NCBI GenBank assembly: GCA_945898195.1
Contig: CAMDHM010000001.1
Location: forward strand, 1-64,000
DNA from: Pseudobacteriovorax antillogorgiicola
GTDB taxonomy: Bacteria; Bdellovibrionota_B; Oligoflexia; Oligoflexales; RGVZ01
Reading direction: 5' to 3'
Length of the DNA: 64,000 nucleotides
Shown: piece by piece, positions 32,693 to 41,816 of the stretch
How positions within the stretch are numbered: position 1 is the first letter of the stretch
How the letters are laid out: every line of letters starts with the position of its first letter
The notes under the pieces: generated by a model
What the model saw: the letters and a program-made list of their open reading frames with translations, nothing else
What the model was told of the DNA's origin: nothing
Database searches by the model: none
Made by a program: the position numbers and the translations under genes

Positions 32693-33520
32693 TCACGACC
32701 TTTTAGCTTCTTCCCAAAGTGACTCCAAGGTGGCCTGATCGGTATCCTGAATTTTGACGCCGCGCCTTTTCGCGATGGCTTCGACTTCAGCAAATCGCGC
32801 CAGGAACTTGCGGTTTCCGTCGAGGGCGATCACTTCGGGATCAACGCCAATGTGGCGGGAAAACTGTGCAAGCGAGAAATAGACATCACCAAGCTCGGCC
32901 ATCAGTGCCGTGCGGTCGCCCTTTTCCCATTCGTCTTTCATCTCGTCGACCTCGGAAAGGAGCTTGGCCAAAACTTCGGCAGGCGAATTCCAATCAAATT
33001 TGATCTTTGCCGCGCGTTTGCCAATTTCATAAGCTTCAATGGTTGCAGGATAGCCTTCGATGCCTCCGAAAAATCCGTCATCCCTGGCATCAGCTCCCTT
33101 CTTTTTCTTCTCTTCGGTCTTGATCGCTGCCCAGTTGGACTTGATGCTGGACATGTCGCGGGCCTGCCGCGCCTCGTCGGAACCAAAAACATGGGGATGC
33201 CGGCGGCGCATTTTGGCATCAATAGATTTAATGACATCCGCAATCTGAAACCCTTTGCGGTCGGCGGCAACCTGAGCATTCAAAACGACTTGAAGCAAGA
33301 CATCTCCAAGTTCTTCGCACAGTTCTCGCGAGTCGTTGAGATCCTTGTCGGCCCCCGCCATGACCCGGGCGGCTTCATAGGCCTCTTCAATCATATAGCG
33401 ACGCAAGGAGGCATGCGTCTGTTGCAGGTCCCATGGGCAGCCATCGACGGGGTCGCGTAGCTTTGCAATGGTCTCGCATAGATTGGCGAACGCATCGGCG
33501 GCGTCTTTAAATCGACTCAT
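32693..33520 (-). CDS. mazG: MazG nucleoside triphosphate pyrophosphohydrolase
   Basis: A 275-residue all-alpha NTP pyrophosphatase that clears abnormal nucleotides. The first MazG domain has DPVDGCPWDLQQTHASL and the metal-binding EEAYEA and EELGDVLLQVV (ExxE-12-28-ExxD). A second, weaker domain follows with EVDEMKDEW and ELGDVYFSLAQ. ATG 33520 is preferred because GAGGAG precedes it by eight bases; an ATG five codons earlier overlaps that site. It follows gpmI directly. Confidence 0.93.
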   Translation of the reverse strand: MSRFKDAADAFANLCETIAKLRDPVDGCPWDLQQTHASLRRYMIEEAYEAARVMAGADKDLNDSRELCEELGDVLLQVVLNAQVAADRKGFQIADVIKSIDAKMRRRHPHVFGSDEARQARDMSSIKSNWAAIKTEEKKKKGADARDDGFFGGIEGYPATIEAYEIGKRAAKIKFDWNSPAEVLAKLLSEVDEMKDEWEKGDRTALMAELGDVYFSLAQFSRHIGVDPEVIALDGNRKFLARFAEVEAIAKRRGVKIQDTDQATLESLWEEAKRS

Positions 33521-33535
33521 AAACGAACTCCTCAA

Positions 33536-35200
33536 TCAAACAAGGCCAGCGAGAAAATCAGCCTGCGGCGGAAGCCCCATCAAAGCCAGCGTCGTATTGG
33601 CAAGGTTGGCAAGCCCAGGCTTGGCAATGTCGGTACGCAACTTTACAGGACCTTTGGGGTCGAAGGCAAAAAGAGGAACGGCGCTTAAAGTATGGGAGGT
33701 CTTCGGTCTGGGGCGGGCATCAATGGGCAAATAGGGATACGGATCCGACCCATCTTTCGGGGCCGGCGCGTCAAACATTTCGTCGGCATTGCCATGGTCG
33801 GCTGTGATCAAAAGGATGACGCCAGATTTTTTCGCGGCCTCAATCAATCGGCCAAGCATGAGATCCACTGTGGCGACAGCCTCGATGGCGGCATCAAAGT
33901 CACCGGTATGTCCCACCATGTCACCGTTGGCAAAATTGATTCGACCAAAATCAAACGATCCGGAGAGCATCCGAGCCACCGTGGCATCGCAAATCTCTGC
34001 CGCCTTCATCCAAGGTTTCAGTTCAAAGCGAATGTTGTCGGATGGAATCTCGACGTACTCCTCAATTTTGCTATCGAAATATCCAGAACGATTGCCATTC
34101 CAAAAATAAGTCACGTGGCCAAATTTTTGGGTTTCGCTGCAGGCAAACTGACGAATTCCTTGGGATGCGAGGAGTTCACCAAGGGTCCGCTCAATCACCG
34201 GAGGCTTTACCAGGTAGCGCGGCGGGATTTTTAAATCGCCGTCATATTGGGTCATCCCTGCGAAAAAAACATCCGGCCGGCGGCCGCGGTCAAACGTGCT
34301 GAAGCTGTCTTCGATAAAAGCGCGAGAAATTTCAATCGCGCGATCTCCCCGAAAATTAAAGAAAATCACCGCGTCCCCATTTTCAATGGTTCCGCACGGC
34401 GTATGATCGGAAGGTGATTTAGAAATCACGAAAGCCGGCAAATATTGATCGGTCAAAGTCGGATCTTTGCGGAATTCAGCGAGCGCTGCCGAGAGAGAAG
34501 GATACATCGGGCCTTGGCCGTGAACGTGGGTTTTCCAGCCATTCTCCACCATCGACCAATCGGCTTCATAGCGGTCCATGGTGATGACCATGCGGCCGCC
34601 ACCGGAAGCCACGCGAACATTGAAATCCGCACTATTAAGCTCGGACAACAGCCTTTCAAGGCGCTCGGCATAAATCTCTGCCGTTTTTTGACCGACGTCG
34701 CGGCCATCTAAGAGTAAGTGAATGCGCACGCGGCGCACGCCATCTTTTTTAGCCTGCCGCAGCATCGCATAGAGATGATTTTCGTGGGAGTGAACGTTGC
34801 CATCGCTAAGAAGGCCGATGAAGTGCAGCGTTTTTTTTGCGGCAGAATTTTCACTGCCTTTACTGCCTTCAGCCACCCGTTGAATGGCCTCTTTCCAAGT
34901 CTCTCCAGAAAACATGGATCCAGAATCAATGGCGTGTTGAACGAGCTTTGCGCCTTGATCAAAAACGCGCCCTGCACCAAGTGCGTTATGACCAACTTCG
35001 CTATTGCCAATGTCACTGTCGCTGGGCAAGCCGACGGCCTTGCCATGAGCTGCCAATTCTAAATATCCGGCAGCGCCACGCAGCCACCACATGTTTGGTG
35101 TGTGAGCGTGGGCTACGGCGTTACCGTAGGTGACGGGACTAACACCGACTCCGTCCATGACAACGGTAAGAACGCGACGCTTGGCAGGTGATTTGGTCAT
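33536..35200 (-). CDS. gpmI: 2,3-bisphosphoglycerate-independent phosphoglycerate mutase
   Basis: A 554-residue glycolytic enzyme of the alkaline phosphatase superfamily that interconverts 3- and 2-phosphoglycerate. Visible are VVMDGVGVSP (metal Asp, about 14), the phospho-acceptor Ser in DSDIGNSEVGHNALGAG (about 65), LLDGRDVGQKT, FFNFRGDRA and ITADHGNADEM (metal ligands, about 470). It is about 40 residues longer than usual, mostly in a loop at 490-510. Encoded between hemE and mazG, 33 bases after hemE. Confidence 0.95.
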   Translation of the reverse strand: MTKSPAKRRVLTVVMDGVGVSPVTYGNAVAHAHTPNMWWLRGAAGYLELAAHGKAVGLPSDSDIGNSEVGHNALGAGRVFDQGAKLVQHAIDSGSMFSGETWKEAIQRVAEGSKGSENSAAKKTLHFIGLLSDGNVHSHENHLYAMLRQAKKDGVRRVRIHLLLDGRDVGQKTAEIYAERLERLLSELNSADFNVRVASGGGRMVITMDRYEADWSMVENGWKTHVHGQGPMYPSLSAALAEFRKDPTLTDQYLPAFVISKSPSDHTPCGTIENGDAVIFFNFRGDRAIEISRAFIEDSFSTFDRGRRPDVFFAGMTQYDGDLKIPPRYLVKPPVIERTLGELLASQGIRQFACSETQKFGHVTYFWNGNRSGYFDSKIEEYVEIPSDNIRFELKPWMKAAEICDATVARMLSGSFDFGRINFANGDMVGHTGDFDAAIEAVATVDLMLGRLIEAAKKSGVILLITADHGNADEMFDAPAPKDGSDPYPYLPIDARPRPKTSHTLSAVPLFAFDPKGPVKLRTDIAKPGLANLANTTLALMGLPPQADFLAGLV

Positions 35201-35233
35201 GAGTGATCAACTCCAAATTTATTGATGATGTGA

Positions 35234-36352
35234 TTATCGGGTTGGGCCGTTAGCCCCGTGTTTGCGCACTTCATCAATAGCCCAGCCTACAGCTTCGGGC
35301 GGCGTATGGGGCAAAAGTCCATGGCCAACATTGAAAATATGTCCGTGAATCAAGCCCGCGTCGCAGGCCTCGCGGGCTTCATCGAGGATCGACCGGACAC
35401 TTGCGCGAACCTGTTCCTCCGGACCGATAAGGGCTTGCGGATCGAGATTTCCCTGTAGAGCCACGTCCAACCCTGCCTCTTTGACCAAGCGTGCTGCGTA
35501 AGACAAACGCACCCGCCAATCGACCGAAAGAACATCAAAGGCTTTTCGCGAATTTATTTGTGCATTCCCGCCTAATTCCAATATCCGGTCTGAACCTTGC
35601 CCCGAAAAATAAGTGACAGGAACACCCGTCGCCTCGCGCACCGTAGCCAGAAGATCTGCCGTCACCGGCCAGACGTCGCGCGCGTAATCGATCGGAGTCA
35701 GGTTCCCCGCCCAGGTGTCAAATAGCATGAGGGCATCAGCCCCGGCCTTGACCTGCATGATGAGGTAATCAATGGTCACGTCGCGCAAAAGCTTCATCAA
35801 GTCCGCAAAAAGGACCGGGTCCCGAAAGACCATCGATTTCGTTGCGGTGAATTCCTTGCTGCTGCCACCTTCGATCATGTAGGTGCCGACCGTAAATGGC
35901 GCGCCGGCAAAACCAATAAGGGCTTTGCCCGGTGGGAGTTTGGATTTGGTTAGAGCGAGGGCGTCTGCCACGTAGCCCAACTCCGCGGCAACATCAGGCC
36001 GCCTAAGTCGCCGAAAGGCATCCCGCGACTGCACGGGGGGGGAAAGCTGTGGGCCGTGCCCTTTACCAAACGTCAGGTTCTGGCCAAGAGCCGTGCACGG
36101 GATCAGGATGTCGGAGAAAATAATGGCGGCATCTAGATCAAAACGGCGCAGGGGCTGTAAAGTGACTTCGGCGGCATCTTTTGGGCTGCGGCAAAGCTCA
36201 ACAAACTCCATCTTGGAGCGAAGGGCCATGTATTCGGGCAGGTAGCGACCCGCCTGGCGCATGAACCACACCGGCCATCGGCCAGGAGACCCTAAACCGA
36301 GGGCCTGCCGCACCAATGGAAGGTCTACTACACTGGATTTATTCAAATTCAT
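35234..36352 (-). CDS. hemE: uroporphyrinogen decarboxylase
   Basis: A 372-residue haem-biosynthesis enzyme that converts uroporphyrinogen III to coproporphyrinogen III. The signature PVWFMRQAGRYLPEY (about 22-36) with the substrate-contacting Arg, FSDILIP with its Asp, and GFAGAPFTVGTYMIEGGSSK are present. VGHGLLPHTP near the end holds the conserved His. It is divergent from the acyl-CoA dehydrogenase gene. The many c-type and b-type haem proteins in this window would depend on this pathway. Confidence 0.96.
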   Translation of the reverse strand: MNLNKSSVVDLPLVRQALGLGSPGRWPVWFMRQAGRYLPEYMALRSKMEFVELCRSPKDAAEVTLQPLRRFDLDAAIIFSDILIPCTALGQNLTFGKGHGPQLSPPVQSRDAFRRLRRPDVAAELGYVADALALTKSKLPPGKALIGFAGAPFTVGTYMIEGGSSKEFTATKSMVFRDPVLFADLMKLLRDVTIDYLIMQVKAGADALMLFDTWAGNLTPIDYARDVWPVTADLLATVREATGVPVTYFSGQGSDRILELGGNAQINSRKAFDVLSVDWRVRLSYAARLVKEAGLDVALQGNLDPQALIGPEEQVRASVRSILDEAREACDAGLIHGHIFNVGHGLLPHTPPEAVGWAIDEVRKHGANGPTR

Positions 36353-36444
36353 CTGAATCCTTCAGAAGAAGAAGCCGTCTGTCCGATTGCCTTTATAGGG
36401 GAAAACGTGTCATTAACTAAGTGATTTTTGACCAAGGGAGAACG

Positions 36445-37608
36445 ATGATCATGGCCGCCAACCCACTGACCGCACTCAGTCACGATGAAGCCCTTTTCCA
36501 GCAGGAGGTGGAGCGATTTGCCCGCACTGCGATCGGACCAAAGGTCCTGGAGATGGACGAAAAAGAACAATTCGACCTGGAGCTTCTTCCCCAGCTTTTT
36601 GACATGGGCCTCATGGGCATCGAAGTCCCAACCGAGCACGGTGGCGCGGGCGGCAGCTTTTTTATGTCAATTTTGGCAATCGAAGCCATGGCCAAGGTCG
36701 ATCCAGCCGTCAGCGTGATCTGCGACGTCCAAAACACCCTCATTAACAATATCTTCATGCGCTACGCCAACCCAGCACAGCAGAAGAAATATTTGTCGCG
36801 CCTCACATCCAAAGATGTCGGATCTTACTGCCTGACCGAGCCAAACTCCGGTTCGGATGCTTTTGCGATGAAATCGCGTGCTTATGACGAAGGCGACCAT
36901 TGGCGCCTGGACGGCAAGAAAATTTTTATCACCAACGCCAAAGAGGCCAACATCTTTGTCGTATTTGCCAACATCAATCCTGAACTTGGATACAAAGGCA
37001 TCACCGCGTTTGTTCTCGAACGCGACATGCCGGGCTTCAAGGTTGGCAAGAAAGAAAAGAAACTTGGAATTCGCGCCTCATCGACCTGTGAAGTGATTTT
37101 CGACAACGTTCGCGTTCCAAAAGAGAACGTGATTGGCGAAATTGGCAAAGGCTACAAGATAGCGATTGAGACCCTAAATGAAGGGCGGATTGGCATCGCA
37201 GCGCAGATGTTGGGCCTCGCGCAAGGGGCCTTTGAGGGCGCGCTTAAATACTCCCGCCAGCGCGAGCAGTTTGGTAAGCCGATCAAAGAATTTCAGGGAA
37301 TCCAATTTTCAATCGCCAAGGCCGCAACCGAAATCGAAGCCGCGCGCTTGCTGGTTTACAACGCCGCGCGCCTCAAGGACGCAGGTAAGGAATTTGTCAA
37401 AGAAGCCGCTATGGCCAAGCACTTCGCCTCGGCCGTTGCCGAAACTGTGTCTTCTGAAATGCTGGAAGTTTACGGCGGTTACGGTTTTATCAAAGAATTT
37501 CCAGCAGAGAAGTTTTATCGCGACGCCAAAATCGGCAAGCTTTACGAGGGAACGACCAACATGCAACTGGCGACGATTTTCAAATTAATCGATAGCCAGT
37601 ATCGCTAA
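36445..37608 (+). CDS. acyl-CoA dehydrogenase
   Basis: A 387-residue FAD enzyme that introduces the alpha-beta double bond into acyl-CoA. Landmarks: YCLTEPNSGSDAFAMKSRA (FAD/substrate loop, about 130), FITNAKEA, SRQREQFGKPIKEFQ, and YGGYGFIKEFPAEKFYRDA followed by YEGTTNMQ, whose Glu is the catalytic base in short/medium-chain types. ATG 36445 is chosen because AGGGAG lies five bases upstream. A strong hairpin with a T-run follows the stop. The chain-length preference cannot be told; the sequence is close to the short/branched-chain group. Confidence 0.94.
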   Translation: MIMAANPLTALSHDEALFQQEVERFARTAIGPKVLEMDEKEQFDLELLPQLFDMGLMGIEVPTEHGGAGGSFFMSILAIEAMAKVDPAVSVICDVQNTLINNIFMRYANPAQQKKYLSRLTSKDVGSYCLTEPNSGSDAFAMKSRAYDEGDHWRLDGKKIFITNAKEANIFVVFANINPELGYKGITAFVLERDMPGFKVGKKEKKLGIRASSTCEVIFDNVRVPKENVIGEIGKGYKIAIETLNEGRIGIAAQMLGLAQGAFEGALKYSRQREQFGKPIKEFQGIQFSIAKAATEIEAARLLVYNAARLKDAGKEFVKEAAMAKHFASAVAETVSSEMLEVYGGYGFIKEFPAEKFYRDAKIGKLYEGTTNMQLATIFKLIDSQYR

Positions 37609-37662
37609 AATACCATGCCAGGAACCACGTTGCTGGCACTGCGTATCCTAATGAGCACAGAG

Positions 37663-37695
37663 TTCGCCCGGGCTATTTGCCTGGGCGAATTTTTT
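37663..37695 (+). terminator. intrinsic terminator after the acyl-CoA dehydrogenase gene
   Basis: ttcgcccgggc (37663-37673) pairs with gcctgggcgaa (37679-37689), one G-T pair, five-base loop, followed by TTTTTT. It lies 55 bases after the dehydrogenase stop and argues against the longer upstream start for the next gene. Confidence 0.88.
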
Positions 37696-38586
37696 ATGGC
37701 GCCAGAGCCTGAAAAGGCTAAAATTCTTTGGGATGCCAAAATCTACGATGCCAGTGTGGCGTTCTTCACCGTCGATCAAAAAATTGATGAATCAATCGCC
37801 CGCAAATTTGCCGGTACTGGCGCAAGCAGGGAAACCAAATCCTTTTCTTTTGGGGCCTGTCCCGTTGAAAAAGTCGGGCCAACGAAATCTGACAAATCGT
37901 GGCTTGCAATATTTACCGCGCCAGCCTCTGCCATAATCATTGGCGAGAAATTAATTATTCCCCTCCCCTCGCCCTGCGCGGCAACTTCAGTGCGATGGGT
38001 GGGAACAGCGGGAGTCAGCCGTGGCTTGGAAAAAATTAGAGAAAAATCAGAGGACGGTGGCTGGCTTCTGCCGGCAAAAGATGGGATCGTTACCGTTACG
38101 TGCGGGCACGATCAGCCTTCCGTCAAAGCCTCGGACCTTGGCCCAGAGTTGTGGTTCTCCATCCCAACAGGCAAAGGCCCGCCAAATACGGTTCCCCATC
38201 AAAAACTTCTTGGCCCTTCAAAAGACCCGCAAAAAGCATTTTTGGCGTGGATTAACGCAGTTCGAGATGACGAAAAAAAAGTTCCCTTGAAAATGCTCGA
38301 CGAGGCGAGCGCCCTGGCAGGTGTTCCTGATTTAACGTCAAAATCGACGCCTTTTCATGATCGGGATAATTTAAAGAAGATAAAGAAATTAGCCCGTGAG
38401 AAACTTGGCCTTGAAATGATCGGCGAAGACCGCGTGGTCGCGGCGACGCTGCTGGATTCAGCCTGGCTTTTCTGGAATTCGCCACGCCACCGGGATTTAT
38501 TGCTCAGCCAAAAATCTTCCCGTGCGTTGATTCAGATCAACACCAAAAAAGGGATCACGCTCAGCGCAGTGTTGTTTGCTAAATAA
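37696..38586 (+). CDS. unknown protein with CAP/SCP-like C-terminal end
   Basis: A 296-residue protein from ATG 37696; the frame is open back to 37615, but a terminator hairpin fills that part. No clear signal peptide or ribosome site is visible with either start, so the start is unsettled. The C-terminal 70 residues (LKKIKKLAREKLGLEMIGED, then WNSPRHRDLLLSQ) resemble the end of CAP/SCP domains, where a W-x-x-SPxHR motif is common, but the family's His/Glu pair is not evident. The first 200 residues match nothing I recognise. Convergent with folD, overlapping it by eight bases. Confidence 0.55.
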   Translation: MAPEPEKAKILWDAKIYDASVAFFTVDQKIDESIARKFAGTGASRETKSFSFGACPVEKVGPTKSDKSWLAIFTAPASAIIIGEKLIIPLPSPCAATSVRWVGTAGVSRGLEKIREKSEDGGWLLPAKDGIVTVTCGHDQPSVKASDLGPELWFSIPTGKGPPNTVPHQKLLGPSKDPQKAFLAWINAVRDDEKKVPLKMLDEASALAGVPDLTSKSTPFHDRDNLKKIKKLAREKLGLEMIGEDRVVAATLLDSAWLFWNSPRHRDLLLSQKSSRALIQINTKKGITLSAVLFAK

Positions 38587-39436
38587 AATTTGTACGCAAT
38601 TTATACGCATCAACGCAGTTGACGAGCAAAGAGGCTATGGTCATAGGACCGACCCCGCCGGGAACGGGCGATATTTTTCCAGCTACTTTTGCCACGCTCT
38701 CAAAATGCACGTCGCCCTCAATCGATCCATCTGGCATGCGGTGAATGCCCACGTCGATCACCGTGGCTCCCGGTTTGATCCAGTCGCCTCTAACCAAATG
38801 ATGTTGCCCCGTCGCAACAACCACAATGTCGGCCTGGCGGGTCAACTGCCGGGTGTCTCTTGATTCTGAGTGCATTGAAACCGTCGTCGCCCCTTCGTGG
38901 GACAATAGGTTTGCCGTGGGCGCGCCAACAAGCAGGCTGCGACCAAGGACAGCGGCCAAGGATCCTCTGATTTCAGTTCCTGAAAATTTCAGCAAAGCGA
39001 CAATACCGCTCGGCGTGCATGGCCGAATGCCCGGCAGGTTCCAATCGAGCAAGCCTTGATTCAAGGGCGTCAAACCATCGACATCTTTTTTAGGATCGAC
39101 AGCCAAGATCACGGCCGTACGGGAGATGTGAGCAGGAAGGGGCAGCTGCGGCAAAATACCGTCAATGCCATCATCTTCATTTAGTTTTGCAATCAGTTCC
39201 AAAATCTGTTTTTGGGAGGCGTCTTTCGGCAGGCGGTGCATGACCGTTTCAATTCCCACCGATTTGCAGGCAAGTTCTTTGTTCTTAACGTAAACTTCGC
39301 TGGCCGGGTGATCCCCCGCCAGAATGACGGCAAGGCGTGGGGCCCGTAACCCCTTGGTCAAAATGCCCTCAACGTCCGCACGCACCCGATTTTTGATGGC
39401 TTGGGCTGCGCTACGTCCGTCGATTAATTGCATCAT
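38579..39436 (-). CDS. folD: methylenetetrahydrofolate dehydrogenase/cyclohydrolase
   Basis: A 285-residue bifunctional enzyme that oxidises 5,10-methylene-THF and hydrolyses the product to 10-formyl-THF. Seen: EVYVKNKELACKSVGIE with the catalytic Lys (about 56), GILPQLPLPAHI, DVDGLTPLNQG, the NADP loop LGRSLLVGAPTANLLS and the C-terminal VTPGGVGPMT-like run PVPGGVGPMTIASLL. ATG 39436 overlaps the stop of the FAD oxidoreductase gene (ATGATG), so it is coupled to that gene. Confidence 0.96.
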   Translation of the reverse strand: MMQLIDGRSAAQAIKNRVRADVEGILTKGLRAPRLAVILAGDHPASEVYVKNKELACKSVGIETVMHRLPKDASQKQILELIAKLNEDDGIDGILPQLPLPAHISRTAVILAVDPKKDVDGLTPLNQGLLDWNLPGIRPCTPSGIVALLKFSGTEIRGSLAAVLGRSLLVGAPTANLLSHEGATTVSMHSESRDTRQLTRQADIVVVATGQHHLVRGDWIKPGATVIDVGIHRMPDGSIEGDVHFESVAKVAGKISPVPGGVGPMTIASLLVNCVDAYKLRTNFI

Positions 39437-40950
39437 GTGTGCAGGCTTTGTCCGATGATGTTGGTTGCAGAGACAACTGATTTGATCACGTTTTCATCGC
39501 CAACGTAACTGGCCCCGTAGCAATCACCACAGAATCCCAGATTCGCTGTACTGATATTCGCTTTCGCCATGCGTTGCAGCAGTTTTGTTTCCGACACCAC
39601 GGCCGATTGGCCCCAGGCCACCGTGACCAAGGCAATGCGTTCATGGTCTGACATGCAATCGGCGCGCGCCGCCAGAAGTTTTTTTCGGGCACGCTTCAAA
39701 CGTTTTACCGCTTTCACGACTTCGGGGGCTTGTACGGAGATTTCAAAATCGATCGTCGCCTGAAACGTGATCTCGTCCTCGCTGGAGCGAATGGCCTGCA
39801 CGCCCTCCGCTGGAATCATGATGAGGTCTGGAAGATCGCCGGCCGTCGACTTTTTGATTCGTTCGGTTAGGGTTACTGCGCTGACCGGCTTGACCTTGCT
39901 GGCCATCGCCAGAAGCGACGCCGGCCAAAAATGTTTGGGCAGCCACATCATGGCTTGCCAGGGTGGCTGGGCAACGACCAGGCGGCGTGCCGTGAAAACC
40001 CCTTGGGTCGTCGTGAGTTGCCAAGACCCTTCGGCCAAGGTTGTTTTCGATGAAGTCTTAGCAGAATCTGGCAGCGTGCCATCAAAGCTGGCCGACATAA
40101 CGCGGCAACGTGTGGTCAGTGTGATGATTCCGGCGTCGACATATTTTTGTAGGGATTCATGGATCGCAACTTGCCACGGTCCACGTTTGAGAGGACCCGT
40201 GTGATAGCCAACCCGTTCGCGAAAGGCCTCCGGTGGAGTCGCCCACAAGTCCGTGATGCCGAGCATGGAGCTAAACTGCTCCAACACCACGGCCGCAGGT
40301 GCCTTGCGTGATTCCGTCCAAACTTGGGCAAAAGTTTTTTGATCGCCCTTGGCTTCCGACTCCTGAATCTCGATGGCCTCGTCGGCCTCGGCCCCCTCTT
40401 CCAACGATTCAGCTGACTCTGAGGGTCGAGGCTGAAGCTTCGTTGGCGGCTTGGGGCCGGCGTTAAGGATATCGGTTACGTGGTTCCATTGACGCGCAGC
40501 GGCCATTCCGCCGAGGGCGCGCGCCCCTTTTCCGCCAAACATCTGTTCCAGGGGCAGAGTGCTAAGGTCGCTGCCAGATAAGATCCCCAGCGTGTCTTGT
40601 TCCTTGGCTGTAAAGCCGTCTGGATCCCAAATGGATTCTGGGTCAGATCGCATGGTTTGCTGCCAAAATTCGATCAGGGGCTTTGACATGCCATTCAGGC
40701 CGTAACCCCACGTCGCGTGTCCGTCACCTTGATCTTCGGCATCCGTTGAGTTTGACGCCAGGCTGCGCAAACGTCCGCCTGGCACGGCTTCTTTTTCTAG
40801 AAGCAAGATTTTTAGCGGTGAAAAATCGCCCGTTTGGGCCAAATGCCCCACGGCAAGGCGCAGTGCCGCCAAGGTACCCGCAATGCCGGCGCCGGCGACG
40901 ATCACGTCGAATTGTTTTTGATCAATGGAATCTGAAGAGGTCATAACCAT
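39433..40950 (-). CDS. FAD-dependent amine oxidase/desaturase-like oxidoreductase
   Basis: A 505-residue flavoprotein. The Rossmann dinucleotide fold VIVAGAGIAGTLAAL (about 17-31) and EKEAVPGGRLRSL place it in the amine oxidase/phytoene desaturase/HemY superfamily. A second FAD contact lies in FCGDCYGASYVGDENVIKS at the C-terminus. Residues about 180-220 are an acidic insert (EEGAEADEAIEIQESEAKGD). It sits between mnmD and folD, but the sequence is not the DAAO-type domain fused in E. coli MnmC. Substrate unknown. The start is ambiguous: ATG at 40980, 40950 or 40944, none with a clear ribosome site. Confidence 0.75.
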   Translation of the reverse strand: MVMTSSDSIDQKQFDVIVAGAGIAGTLAALRLAVGHLAQTGDFSPLKILLLEKEAVPGGRLRSLASNSTDAEDQGDGHATWGYGLNGMSKPLIEFWQQTMRSDPESIWDPDGFTAKEQDTLGILSGSDLSTLPLEQMFGGKGARALGGMAAARQWNHVTDILNAGPKPPTKLQPRPSESAESLEEGAEADEAIEIQESEAKGDQKTFAQVWTESRKAPAAVVLEQFSSMLGITDLWATPPEAFRERVGYHTGPLKRGPWQVAIHESLQKYVDAGIITLTTRCRVMSASFDGTLPDSAKTSSKTTLAEGSWQLTTTQGVFTARRLVVAQPPWQAMMWLPKHFWPASLLAMASKVKPVSAVTLTERIKKSTAGDLPDLIMIPAEGVQAIRSSEDEITFQATIDFEISVQAPEVVKAVKRLKRARKKLLAARADCMSDHERIALVTVAWGQSAVVSETKLLQRMAKANISTANLGFCGDCYGASYVGDENVIKSVVSATNIIGQSLHT

Positions 40951-40954
40951 ATTT

Positions 40955-41725
40955 TTACGTGGGGTCTTCCGCCCGCGCAAGGCGGAATGCCCGTAACCAG
41001 TTTTTTTTATGGCTTGTGGTCGGAATTTTCTGCACCTGCCACCCGCTGGCCAATAAGGCGTCCCGGACTCTCCGGGCCACGCTATAAGTCATTAAACAGG
41101 CGTTTTCTGCCGCCGCGAGTGCCATGATTGAAAACCATTCGGTAGCCCACATGCCGGGATTTTTTTTGGGAGAAAATGGATCTTGCCAGACGTAGTCAAA
41201 GGGCCCTGACTTGAGAAGTTCCGATATGGTGGCATCAGACCGGGCATCTCCCAGGAACACGTGCCATAAAAGGGCCCCGCCGCCCGAACTTAGCATGGTC
41301 GCCTGCCATAGCCCGCCCCCTTTGTGGCGCAAGCCTTTCACAAGATTAAGCCAGACGGAATCCCAGCCCATCTGCCAGGGGGCCGTCCCAGAACGAAGGG
41401 TTTGAAACAGTCCTTCGTCATTTTCCAGCGACAAAATTTCGAGACGGGCGTGGCTTCCGCTTTGAAGCCAACCGTCGATGGTGGCCAGGGCGTTGTAGCC
41501 TAACCCCAACCCGACATCCAATACCCGGATGCACTCTCCTTGCGCAAACGTGTCCAGGATTCCCGAGGAATTAAGATAAAGGTGGCGGGCCTCGGTCAAC
41601 GCCCCAGCCGCCGAGTGATAACACTCAGAATGACCAGGATGGACTAAGGTCCAGGATCCGTCGGCGGTTTGCCGAGCTAAGCCACAGGGAGGAGTTAAAT
41701 TCGCGTTCAAATAAAGTTCAATCAT
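40955..41725 (-). CDS. mnmD: MnmD-type tRNA methyltransferase (mnm5s2U34)
   Basis: A 256-residue SAM-dependent methyltransferase matching the N-terminal half of MnmC (DUF752). Landmarks: YHSAAGALTEARHLYLN, motif I VLDVGLGLGYNAL (about 74), DPFSPKKNPGMW (active-site loop, about 185) and MTYSVARRVRDALLASGW. It methylates the wobble uridine of tRNAs after aminomethyl formation. Unlike MnmC, no DAAO domain is fused, but an unrelated-looking FAD protein follows. Confidence 0.85.
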   Translation of the reverse strand: MIELYLNANLTPPCGLARQTADGSWTLVHPGHSECYHSAAGALTEARHLYLNSSGILDTFAQGECIRVLDVGLGLGYNALATIDGWLQSGSHARLEILSLENDEGLFQTLRSGTAPWQMGWDSVWLNLVKGLRHKGGGLWQATMLSSGGGALLWHVFLGDARSDATISELLKSGPFDYVWQDPFSPKKNPGMWATEWFSIMALAAAENACLMTYSVARRVRDALLASGWQVQKIPTTSHKKNWLRAFRLARAEDPT

Positions 41726-41816
41726 TTAAGTAAGTTATGAGGCAAATCAAAGGCCCGTAACCCGGCGCAGATAAAAGCCTAAGATTCACCCGAGATTTAA
41801 CCGTTAACTAGACTTC

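Noticed and set aside
37615-37695. Upstream start of the CAP-like gene
   Set aside because: The region holds a clear terminator hairpin with a T-run and no ribosome site.
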